In this document: one piece after another, positions 1 to 7,169 of the stretch | Position numbering within the stretch: the first letter of the stretch is position 1 | Layout of the letters: every line of letters begins with the position of its first letter | Source: Verrucomicrobiaceae bacterium | GTDB lineage: Bacteria; Verrucomicrobiota; Verrucomicrobiia; Verrucomicrobiales; Verrucomicrobiaceae | Length of the DNA: 64,000 bases | Reading direction: 5' to 3' | NCBI GenBank assembly: GCA_016795485.1 | Contig: JAEUHM010000046.1 | Span: 62,001 to 126,000, forward strand | Program-made: the position numbers and the translations under genes | Notes under the pieces: generated by a model | Seen by the model: only the letters and a program-made list of their open reading frames with translations | Told to the model about the DNA's origin: nothing | Databases searched by the model: none

Positions 1-44
1 AATCGTCTACCAGAGAACGCGCTGAGCCCGTAGTATCCTGCATC

Positions 45-2810
45 ATGAATCTTTTCTGTGTCCCCACCGTACTGCTAGTCACAACAGCAGCCTTTGCAGA
101 GCCCATTCGCGTGCTCTATCGCGACGAATCCGGTTCTGAGACAATGGCTCCGGGCAAGCTTCATGCTCTGATGAGAGACCTCGGCAGAGATGCAATCTAC
201 TTCGATTACGCAGCGGGAGCAGCCAAGCCTGACGCCAAATACGATCTCATACTTCGCCCCGATGAGGTTCACGACGATACTTCTAAAGCTAAGGCCCATA
301 TCCTAGAGAGCTTGCGGCCTGAGAGACGTGCCAAGTGGGAAAAGTTCCTGGCGGGCCGAGAAGAAGAGAAGCGAGAGAAGCGCTCCACGGTCGCGAACTA
401 TGAGAAGCGCCCTGAACCGCTTACCTTTCAGCTTCCGTTCTCAGTAAAGGGAAGTATGGAGCGCACTCAGGTTCCCGCTGACTGCCACCTCCAACTGTTT
501 GCAAGCGAACCCGAGATAGGAAAGCCAATAGCCATGGCTTGGGATGAACGTGGACGTTGTTGGGTAGCGGAGACGGCCGATTACCCACACGGCGTGCAAG
601 AGTCCGGTGAGGGACAGGACAGCATCAAGATATGCGAAGACACAAATGGCGACGGAAAGGCCGACAAGTTCACCGTTTTTGCCGACAAGCTCAACATTCC
701 AACGGGATTAGTGTTTGTGAACGGTGGAATTATCGTCAGTCAGCCCCCGCGCTTTCTCTTTTTGAAGGATACCAATGGTGATGACAAAGCCGACATCCGC
801 CAGGAAATCCTAACAGGATGGGGCATCCGCGATACTCACGCTCAGGCGAGCAACCTGCACTACGGATTCGACAACTGGATCTATGGTTGCGTAGGATACA
901 GCGGATTCGATGGCCAGGTAGGAGGTCGGACACTCCAGTTCGGTATGGGCACCTATCGGTTCAAACCAGATGGCAGCGCTTTGGAGTTTCTGCACCAATT
1001 TACCAATAATGCGTGGGGCCACGGAACGAACTTGGCTGGCGACCAGTTTGGCGGAACGGCAAACGGCGCTCCCCTTTTCTACGGCGGCATCCCCGCCAGT
1101 GTGTTCCCACCTTCGATTCGCGGAATGAGCGCCAAGAAGATCAATGTGGTAGATCTCTGCCACACCATCACGCCCAACTTCCGTCAAGTCGATGTGTTTG
1201 GTGGCTATACCGCCGCCGCAGGAGCCAATATTCTTAACTCACCTGCCCTCCCCTCCCGCTTTCAAGACTGTGCGATGATCTGCGAGCCAACGATGAAGGT
1301 GGTCGCTCTAATGAAGCTTGTCCCTGATGGAGCCGGTTACAAGGCCTTGGACTATTTCAATCTCTTCGCAAGCTCCGATGAGTGGAACTCCCCTGTTCAT
1401 GCGGAGGTCGGTCCAGATGGAGCTGTTTGGATTGCCGACTTCCAAAACTTCATCATTCAACATAACCCGACACCAAGCTCTGACCGTGGTGGATACGTTG
1501 CGAAAACCGGGATTGGTGGTGCTCACGAAAATGAACTTCGGGATCACACCAGAGGTAGGATCTACCGAGTATGGGGCAAAGATCTGCCTCTACTCGAAAA
1601 GAAGCCCTCCCTCACGGGTCCAACATTGTGGGCCAGACTCACAGCCCAACGTCTAATCGCCGAGACCAAGGGGCCCTTACCTCAACTGCCAGATAGTCCT
1701 CATACGCTATGGGCAGCAAAAGCCTGCAACTTGCTTACAAAGGACTTACATAAAGCTGCCCTATTGAGCAAAGATGCGATCATTCGCCGTAACGCAGTTC
1801 GTGCATTGGGTTCTGATAAGGACTCCCAGGAACTCTATTTTGGGACGGGTGTTTTTGCTGACCCAGACCTGCATACACGTCTTGCGGCTCTAGTGAAGTT
1901 GGGAGAGTTTGAAAGTACACCCGAGATCAAGACTCTCATCACGAAACTTCAAAGCGACAACGTGATCGCAAAAGACGAGTGGTTGACGGAGGCCCTCCGC
2001 ATGTTGAGCAAAAGACATGAAGTCAGCGCTTTCAAAGAAGGGCCTAATCTGCTTGTAAACGCTGGCTTTGAAGAAACCAAGGACGGCATCCCCGTAGGCT
2101 GGAAACGCCGCGACTACAACGGGCCGAGCAAAAAACAGGGTAACGAAGGTGCCCAATGGGCTATCGTGACAAGTTCAACTCACAGCGGCAAACATGCCTT
2201 ACGCTGCATTACCCGTGATGAGGCAGACACCAGCTTTTTTCAAGACGTCGTGCTTAAGCCAAACACAACTTACCGTCTGAGCGGCTGGGTCAAAACTCAC
2301 GCCCTCCGCGGCAAAGTCAGCTACAACGATCATCTCGGACGAGCTGAAACAAACAAAATCACAGCACGAGACGCAGACTGGACTGAAGTCGAAGTGGTTT
2401 TCAAGAATGTCGATAAACCAAAAGCCAGCATCAATGTCCTGCATGTTGCCAAGGGAGATGGCTATTTTGATGATGTGAAGCTTTGTGAGGTCATCCCGAT
2501 CGAAAATCAAGAGGACAAGCCCCTGGCAGGCGACATCAAAAAAGGCGAGGCGCTGTTTTGGAACCATCCAGTGGCGGCCTGCAAAAACTGCCACATTCTA
2601 AAGGGCCAGGGAAGCGCCGTTGGGCCTGCGTTGGATGGAATCGCTTCACGCAAGGACGAAAACTACATCAACGAGGCCCTCATGCAGCCAAATGCCCGCC
2701 TTGCGGAAGGGTTTGAGAAGCTTGGCGTTTCTCCGATGCCCCCAATGGGCCTGATCCTGAAGCCTCAGGAGGTCGCAGACGTCAGGGCATTCATTCTGAG
2801 TTTGAAGTAG
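45..2810 (+). CDS. PVC-type membrane-bound dehydrogenase / cytochrome c fusion protein
   Basis: Secreted 921-residue protein with an N-terminal signal peptide (about residues 1-18). Residues ~140-480 form a sugar-dehydrogenase-like beta-propeller of the PVC family (TIGR02604 type), with Asp/Asn/Gly loops such as EDTNGDGKAD and KDTNGDDKAD that look calcium-binding. HEAT-like helices follow at ~575-665. A jelly-roll, carbohydrate-binding-like domain lies at ~682-835, starting at the NLLVNAGFEE motif. A c-type cytochrome ends the protein, with heme motif CKNCH at residue 846 and an axial Met candidate in the SPMPPMG stretch. The family is known as periplasmic or outer-surface oxidoreductases of Planctomycetes and Verrucomicrobia, and the substrate is unknown. 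The jelly-roll between HEAT and cytochrome suggests polysaccharide contact (inference). An amidase gene follows in the same direction. Confidence 0.9.
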   Translation: MNLFCVPTVLLVTTAAFAEPIRVLYRDESGSETMAPGKLHALMRDLGRDAIYFDYAAGAAKPDAKYDLILRPDEVHDDTSKAKAHILESLRPERRAKWEKFLAGREEEKREKRSTVANYEKRPEPLTFQLPFSVKGSMERTQVPADCHLQLFASEPEIGKPIAMAWDERGRCWVAETADYPHGVQESGEGQDSIKICEDTNGDGKADKFTVFADKLNIPTGLVFVNGGIIVSQPPRFLFLKDTNGDDKADIRQEILTGWGIRDTHAQASNLHYGFDNWIYGCVGYSGFDGQVGGRTLQFGMGTYRFKPDGSALEFLHQFTNNAWGHGTNLAGDQFGGTANGAPLFYGGIPASVFPPSIRGMSAKKINVVDLCHTITPNFRQVDVFGGYTAAAGANILNSPALPSRFQDCAMICEPTMKVVALMKLVPDGAGYKALDYFNLFASSDEWNSPVHAEVGPDGAVWIADFQNFIIQHNPTPSSDRGGYVAKTGIGGAHENELRDHTRGRIYRVWGKDLPLLEKKPSLTGPTLWARLTAQRLIAETKGPLPQLPDSPHTLWAAKACNLLTKDLHKAALLSKDAIIRRNAVRALGSDKDSQELYFGTGVFADPDLHTRLAALVKLGEFESTPEIKTLITKLQSDNVIAKDEWLTEALRMLSKRHEVSAFKEGPNLLVNAGFEETKDGIPVGWKRRDYNGPSKKQGNEGAQWAIVTSSTHSGKHALRCITRDEADTSFFQDVVLKPNTTYRLSGWVKTHALRGKVSYNDHLGRAETNKITARDADWTEVEVVFKNVDKPKASINVLHVAKGDGYFDDVKLCEVIPIENQEDKPLAGDIKKGEALFWNHPVAACKNCHILKGQGSAVGPALDGIASRKDENYINEALMQPNARLAEGFEKLGVSPMPPMGLILKPQEVADVRAFILSLK

Positions 2811-2830
2811 CAAAACTGCGAGCATGTGGA

Positions 2831-2858
2831 GTCATGCCCGTCTACTGTCGGGCATGAC
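2831..2858 (+). promoter_or_regulatory. Perfect 10-bp hairpin overlapping the amidase start region
   Basis: GTCATGCCCG (2831-2840) and CGGGCATGAC (2849-2858) are exact reverse complements around an 8-base loop. The hairpin starts 21 bases after the stop of the upstream gene, and its right arm contains the ATG at 2854. No T-run follows, so an ordinary intrinsic terminator is unlikely. It could mask a start codon in the mRNA or stabilise the upstream 3' end (inference). Confidence 0.5.
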
Positions 2859-4383
2859 CCGGGAGCAGTTTCTACGTTCAACTACCCTTGCCACGGCAAG
2901 TTTGGCCGCAGGTTGTCGCTATCAGTCATCGCCGCAGCCATCCGCCGTAGCTCGCACACACGAGTGCCTCGACAAGATCAAACGATTTGATCGGTCTGGT
3001 CCTGGGCTTCGGGCTGTAATCGAAATCAACCCAGACGCGCTAGCTATTGCTCAAAAACTGGACCAGGAGAAAGCCCGCGGCCCCCTTCATGGTCAGCCCA
3101 TTCTGATCAAGGACAATCTCGACACCCACGATCGCATGGTCACAAGTGCAGGGTCCCTTGCTTTAGCGGAATCTATTCCACCTACTGACTCGTTTGTAGT
3201 GAAGAAGTTGCGGGATGCTGGGTTGGTGATCGCTGGCAAGACCAACATGAGTGAGTGGGCCAACTTCAGAGGCTACCGCTCCATCAGCGGCTGGAGTGGC
3301 CGAGGCGGACAAACGCTCAATCCTCATTGCCTTGATCGCAGCCCATCGGGCTCCAGTTCAGGTTCTGCGGCTGCCGTTGCTATGGGCTATACGCCTTATG
3401 CTGTTGGCACAGAGACTAACGGTTCCATCGTATCTCCCTCCTCTTGTTGTGGCATTGTTGGCTTCAAACCCACCGTTGGTCTTGTCAGTCGAACCGGCAT
3501 CATCCCCATTTCGTCGAGCCAGGATACAGCAGGGCCAATGGCTCGCACCGTAAAGGAAGCCTCGGCACTGCTTGCGATAATGTTGGGGCCAGATCCGCAA
3601 GATGCAGCCACCACAAACAATGCGGGAGAAATAGAATCACATCGCGAGTTGCTACTCAATCTTAAGCCTGCACAGAAAGCACGCATCGGAATAGCCACAG
3701 AGCTTTTTGGCATGCATCCCCTTGTGGATCCAGTTTTCACTGCGGCGATTGGCAAACTGAAACAGTGCGGAGTTGAAATGGTAGAATCAGTGCCTCTTCC
3801 ATCGATTCGCGATCTCGGGCGAGCGGATTTGACGGTCATGACCTACGAATACAAAGCCGGATTGAACGACTACTTCAAGCGCCTGGGGAATGAGAGCAAG
3901 ATCAAGACCATCGATGATCTGATAGCTTTCAATGAAAGCGAGTCAGAGCGTGAACTGTGGTTGTTCGGACAAGAGAGGCTTCTTGATGCCGCTAAGTGTG
4001 GTGCGCTGGATTCACCAGAGTATTTGGATGCCAAAAAGAAATGCGTCACATGGTCAGACTCACTAAAGGCTGTGTTCGCGAGACACCAACTCGACGCGAT
4101 TGTAGCACCAACCAGTGGCCCTGCGGCCACCATTGACTTTATCCATGGTGATCGCGGACTCGGAGGATGCTCCACCTATGCGGCAGTGGCGGGGTTGCCA
4201 CACATCACGATCCCATGCGGAAACGTTAAAGGACTACCGCTCGGATTGTCATTCTTTGGCCCGTCGTGGAGCGAGCCAAAACTCGCCAGCATAGCCCTCG
4301 CTTTTGAATCAGTATGTCAGGCAAGAATCACACCGAACTTACTGCCGATGATCCGTCTAGATGAAGGGCCATCTGCTGGATAG
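2854..4383 (+). CDS. Secreted amidase-signature family hydrolase (lipoprotein)
   Basis: About 509 residues with the amidase-signature fold. Numbered from ATG 2854, the Ser-cisSer-Lys triad is K86 (IKDN), S167 (SGSSSGSAAA) and S191 (TETNGSIVSP). The 24-residue spacing of the two serines matches the family (FAAH S217/S241). ATG 2854 gives a short N-terminus with a twin-arginine-like TREQFLR start and lipobox LAAGC, so an exported lipoprotein is predicted. An in-frame ATG at 2824 adds ten residues and cannot be excluded. The substrate cannot be read from sequence; the family hydrolyses amide bonds of many small molecules. The 3' end overlaps ispH on the opposite strand by 56 bases. Confidence 0.88.
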   Translation: MTREQFLRSTTLATASLAAGCRYQSSPQPSAVARTHECLDKIKRFDRSGPGLRAVIEINPDALAIAQKLDQEKARGPLHGQPILIKDNLDTHDRMVTSAGSLALAESIPPTDSFVVKKLRDAGLVIAGKTNMSEWANFRGYRSISGWSGRGGQTLNPHCLDRSPSGSSSGSAAAVAMGYTPYAVGTETNGSIVSPSSCCGIVGFKPTVGLVSRTGIIPISSSQDTAGPMARTVKEASALLAIMLGPDPQDAATTNNAGEIESHRELLLNLKPAQKARIGIATELFGMHPLVDPVFTAAIGKLKQCGVEMVESVPLPSIRDLGRADLTVMTYEYKAGLNDYFKRLGNESKIKTIDDLIAFNESESERELWLFGQERLLDAAKCGALDSPEYLDAKKKCVTWSDSLKAVFARHQLDAIVAPTSGPAATIDFIHGDRGLGGCSTYAAVAGLPHITIPCGNVKGLPLGLSFFGPSWSEPKLASIALAFESVCQARITPNLLPMIRLDEGPSAG

Positions 4384-5203
4384 CCGATTGCACTGCTGCA
4401 ACTGTTTCATCAAGGGTCGAGGTTCCAGCAGTCAGTCCCACATGATCGACGCCCCTGAACCACTCTTCCTTGAGGTCTTCTGGTCTTTCTACCTGGAATG
4501 TTTTGACGCCTTTAGCACGCGCCCTCTCCACGAGTTGTCGGGTGTTGTTGCTGTTGTTTCCACCCACCACGATCACGACCTGACTCTCTTCACAAAGCTC
4601 TTCCAAGGCAGCTTGGCGCTGTTTGGTAGGATGGCACACGGTATCGACAAATCGCACATCGGCCTTCGGACGCTGTTGTTTAATAGCATCAACAAGCTGC
4701 AAAACATTCATCAGAGGCTGGGTGGTCTGAGAAATGACCCCGATTTTGCACGCATTCGGAATACCTGCGATTTCATGTTCATTGAGAATCACAACGGCAT
4801 CGGGAAAGTCACCGATCAGCCCTTTGACTTCCACGTGATTTGATTGCCCAACCACAACCGGCGCGTATCCCTCGTCCACGAGCAACTGTAGTGCTTGATG
4901 TGCTTTTCTGACCAATGGACATGACGTGTCCGTTACTTGATGTCCAGACTCTAGCCACTTTTGTCGAAGGCGATCTGAGGCACCGTGGGCAGTGATAATC
5001 ACTCGCTGCGTTTTGGCCTCGCCAACGCCATCAAGGGTTCCAGTGTCCACGCCTAGATGTCGAAGGTGTCTGTCCACCTCCGGGTTGTGAACGAGTTGTC
5101 CTAGGATTGTAACAGGTTCGGCAGTTGCTGCGATGTGTGTGGTGCGGAGGGCATCCCTAACTCCGAAGCACATACCGTAATGGGTTGCGAGTTTGATAGT
5201 CAT
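4328..5203 (-). CDS. ispH: 4-hydroxy-3-methylbut-2-enyl diphosphate reductase
   Basis: A 291-residue IspH/LytB that makes IPP and DMAPP from HMBPP in the last step of the MEP isoprenoid pathway, using a [4Fe-4S] cluster. The three cluster cysteines are visible: C12 in GMCFGV, C95 in DTSCPLV and C190 in DTVCHPTKQRQ. The family motifs VVGGNNSNNT and VGLTAGTSTLD are present, and length is normal. The start ATG at 5203 has no clear Shine-Dalgarno site. A palindrome at 5227-5243 lies directly upstream and resembles a site in front of the upstream regulator operon, so regulation by that winged-helix protein is possible (inference). The 3' end is antisense to the amidase 3' end. Confidence 0.95.
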   Translation of the reverse strand: MTIKLATHYGMCFGVRDALRTTHIAATAEPVTILGQLVHNPEVDRHLRHLGVDTGTLDGVGEAKTQRVIITAHGASDRLRQKWLESGHQVTDTSCPLVRKAHQALQLLVDEGYAPVVVGQSNHVEVKGLIGDFPDAVVILNEHEIAGIPNACKIGVISQTTQPLMNVLQLVDAIKQQRPKADVRFVDTVCHPTKQRQAALEELCEESQVVIVVGGNNSNNTRQLVERARAKGVKTFQVERPEDLKEEWFRGVDHVGLTAGTSTLDETVAAVQSAIQQMALHLDGSSAVSSV

Positions 5204-5226
5204 AGTGATGGTGGGTGGTTTGGTAT

Positions 5227-5243
5227 ACTTTGTGGCGCAAAGT
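5227..5243. promoter_or_regulatory. Candidate operator upstream of ispH
   Basis: ACTTTGTGGCGCAAAGT is a 17-base inverted repeat with perfect 6-bp outer arms (ACTTTG/CAAAGT). It lies 24 bases before the ispH start and downstream of the winged-helix regulator gene. It matches 15 of 17 positions of the perfect palindrome at 6194-6210 in front of the regulator's own operon. A shared binding site is inferred from this repetition. Confidence 0.5.
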
Positions 5244-5261
5244 TTATGGTTAAAAAAACGG

Positions 5262-5567
5262 TCAGTCGGGTTTGTTGAGCTTCACAATTTCCTCAAGGGC
5301 GTTGATATACCCATTGAAGGCGATTCTACCCTGCCGAGTAATGGCAAAAACGGTCCGCGGGCGTCCGCCGCCAGTATCCTCTTTTGTTTCACTGACATAA
5401 CCAACATCAGTCAACTTGCGCAAATGTGTGATAAGGTTGCCGTCACTCATATCCAGTTCGTTCTTGAGTTCCTGATAACTCCACGCTCCACGACCAGAAA
5501 GAAGACTCATAATGCTGAGCTTGCTTCTCTCGTGGATCGTTTTGTCCAGTTGTTCAAAATCAAACAT
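5262..5567 (-). CDS. Winged-helix transcriptional regulator
   Basis: About 101 residues, a one-domain winged helix of the HTH_34/MarR-ArsR-like type: recognition-helix region MSDGNLITHLRKL, then a GGGRPRTVFAIT wing. The start ATG at 5567 is chosen because its A is also the last base of the stop codon of the upstream membrane-protein gene (TGATG), a typical translational-coupling junction. Reading frame upstream of that ATG only runs back inside the preceding gene. Small regulators of this family are often encoded beside a multi-pass membrane protein, as here. Two near-identical palindromes, one before this operon and one before ispH, are the likely operators. Confidence 0.85.
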   Translation of the reverse strand: MFDFEQLDKTIHERSKLSIMSLLSGRGAWSYQELKNELDMSDGNLITHLRKLTDVGYVSETKEDTGGGRPRTVFAITRQGRIAFNGYINALEEIVKLNKPD

Positions 5568-6187
5568 CACAACGCAGACTTTGACGGACGCAAAAACACT
5601 GCCGCTGCATAACCAATATGAAGCACGCCAAAGGTTGAACCCATCACAAGGCTGGAAAATTGACCATCGGTCAAGTAGGAACTCCAACGCTCAGGCATTG
5701 ACCAAATCGTGGTGAAGACAACACCCATTGCCAGGAAGCCACTCCCGAGTCGCTTGATCGATCTTGGCGAAAATCCACTCGCGGCGAGCATTCCACATCC
5801 GTATCCCATTACCCATATAATGGATGCCAGCGCCAGTTCTTCTCGTTTCCAGGCAGTTAGCAATCCTAGCAAACCAAATCCGACAAATGCGGGTGACATA
5901 GCTTGTACAGCGTGCTTGAACTCCTGAGATACCAGGGGACGTCCACTCTGGGCCGCTGCCTGATACAGTAGCAGGAGGTTCAATTTGGCTGTAATGACCA
6001 ACATGGCTAGCCAAGCGATTACGAAGGTCGATGCATCCACTTTGAAAGCAAATCGAGCCGACAGCACCACGGCCAAAGTGCCCCCGACGAGAGCCGCAGG
6101 TGCTGAGACTGTCCTGTAAATCTGCGATCTCTCCAAAAGAGTGCGGATAACTCGCAAATGATCAAAAGCAGTTTCCTGAGGGCTCAT
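5567..6187 (-). CDS. Multi-pass membrane protein of unknown function, co-transcribed with regulator
   Basis: About 206 residues with five or six hydrophobic segments, for example AALVGGTLAVVLSARF, TFVIAWLAMLVITAK, FVGFGLLGLLTAW and LGSGFLAMGVVFTTIW. No enzymatic motif is visible. ATG 6187 is preferred; a TTG at 6217 would extend the protein by ten residues but would place the palindrome at 6194-6210 inside the coding region. The gene overlaps the winged-helix regulator by one base, so the two should be made together. The pairing suggests that the membrane protein senses or modulates the signal handled by the regulator. This is inference from context only. Confidence 0.75.
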   Translation of the reverse strand: MSPQETAFDHLRVIRTLLERSQIYRTVSAPAALVGGTLAVVLSARFAFKVDASTFVIAWLAMLVITAKLNLLLLYQAAAQSGRPLVSQEFKHAVQAMSPAFVGFGLLGLLTAWKREELALASIIWVMGYGCGMLAASGFSPRSIKRLGSGFLAMGVVFTTIWSMPERWSSYLTDGQFSSLVMGSTFGVLHIGYAAAVFLRPSKSAL

Positions 6188-6193
6188 GTTTTT

Positions 6194-6210
6194 ACTTTGT
6201 GCCACAAAGT
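6194..6210. promoter_or_regulatory. Perfect palindromic candidate operator of the membrane protein-regulator operon
   Basis: ACTTTGTGCCACAAAGT has perfect 8-bp arms around one central base. It ends seven bases upstream of the ATG at 6187 (minus strand), so a bound protein would cover the ribosome-binding or promoter-proximal region. A closely related palindrome lies in front of ispH at 5227-5243. The two-site arrangement suggests autoregulation by the winged-helix protein. Confidence 0.6.
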
Positions 6211-6229
6211 TTGCCAATCAAGCGAAATC

Positions 6230-7078
6230 TCATTTCATGTTTTGCAACTCTCTCATCGCGTCCCCCATCATCGCGGAAGCTTTATGTAATACATCATTGT
6301 GCGTGGCCCCTGGAACCTCCTCAAGCTGACACGTAGATGGATGGAGACGAGACAACTCCCTCGCCATCTCAACGGGAATAACCTCGTCGTCCGTCCCATG
6401 GATGATAATTGCCCTTCCATCTCGTGCACCGAGCAGCCTCAGCTGTTCAATATTGTCAAATCGATGGCGATTCAGATAGCAAAATGGTCGACCAACTACA
6501 AGCCGGGCCATTTCGGTCATTGTGGTGAATGGCGCAAACAAGAGCGCTCGCCTCGTACCCCACACCTCCGCTCCGATCAGACCTGAAGCACAGCCAATTG
6601 AATGCCCGATGACAGCCGAGTGCTCACCAAGCGACTCAACTGGCACACCCAAGGCACGACTCACGGGTTCCCGAAGCGCCAAAAAGCTTTCGCGAATCCC
6701 GGCAGGACTGGCTGATCCAGAACAAAGTCCGTATCCAGGGTAGTCCACAAACAAATACGCGGTATCGCGGCCCCACCGGGGCAAGTACTGAGTGTAATCT
6801 AACGATAGGGAGCCATTTCCCCCACACACAACCCAAACGAAGGACTTTCCTGAACTGTGTGAAGGAAAATAGAATGCGGTTTGCAGACCACTCGACGTGT
6901 TCACCTCCATTTTCACCGCTCCATCCTTGAGTGCGGTCTGCAGTTCTTGGTTCGAGTAACTGCGGGGATAATAGATCAAGCGGTGCTGACAGCCAACGAG
7001 CAAGAGCACAAGCCCAACCCCAGCCAACGTCATCGTTTTCAGTCCACTTATCACAAATCGTTTCACGTCAGATGGCAT
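6230..7078 (-). CDS. Lipoprotein alpha/beta hydrolase
   Basis: From ATG 7078 this is a 282-residue protein with a hydrophobic leader ending in lipobox LLVGC (C30), followed by an alpha/beta-hydrolase fold. The nucleophile elbow is GHSIG (S160), the acid is D230 or D231 in HGTDDEVIP, and the His is H260 in GATHND. The region around CGGNGS (85-90) can form the oxyanion hole. It resembles bacterial YqiA/FrsA-like and serine aminopeptidase-like hydrolases, but the substrate is unknown. An in-frame ATG at 7153 would add 25 residues before the leader and is less likely. It is divergent from the beta-helix gene at 7170, leaving about 90 bases for both promoters. Confidence 0.82.
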   Translation of the reverse strand: MPSDVKRFVISGLKTMTLAGVGLVLLLVGCQHRLIYYPRSYSNQELQTALKDGAVKMEVNTSSGLQTAFYFPSHSSGKSFVWVVCGGNGSLSLDYTQYLPRWGRDTAYLFVDYPGYGLCSGSASPAGIRESFLALREPVSRALGVPVESLGEHSAVIGHSIGCASGLIGAEVWGTRRALLFAPFTTMTEMARLVVGRPFCYLNRHRFDNIEQLRLLGARDGRAIIIHGTDDEVIPVEMARELSRLHPSTCQLEEVPGATHNDVLHKASAMMGDAMRELQNMK

Positions 7079-7169
7079 AACAGAACTGCCTTTCGTTGTC
7101 GATGTCAGGAATAGCTCACGATTCGCCACGACGAGCAGCCGATTCTTGCTCATTTGAAGCCTTCTACGA

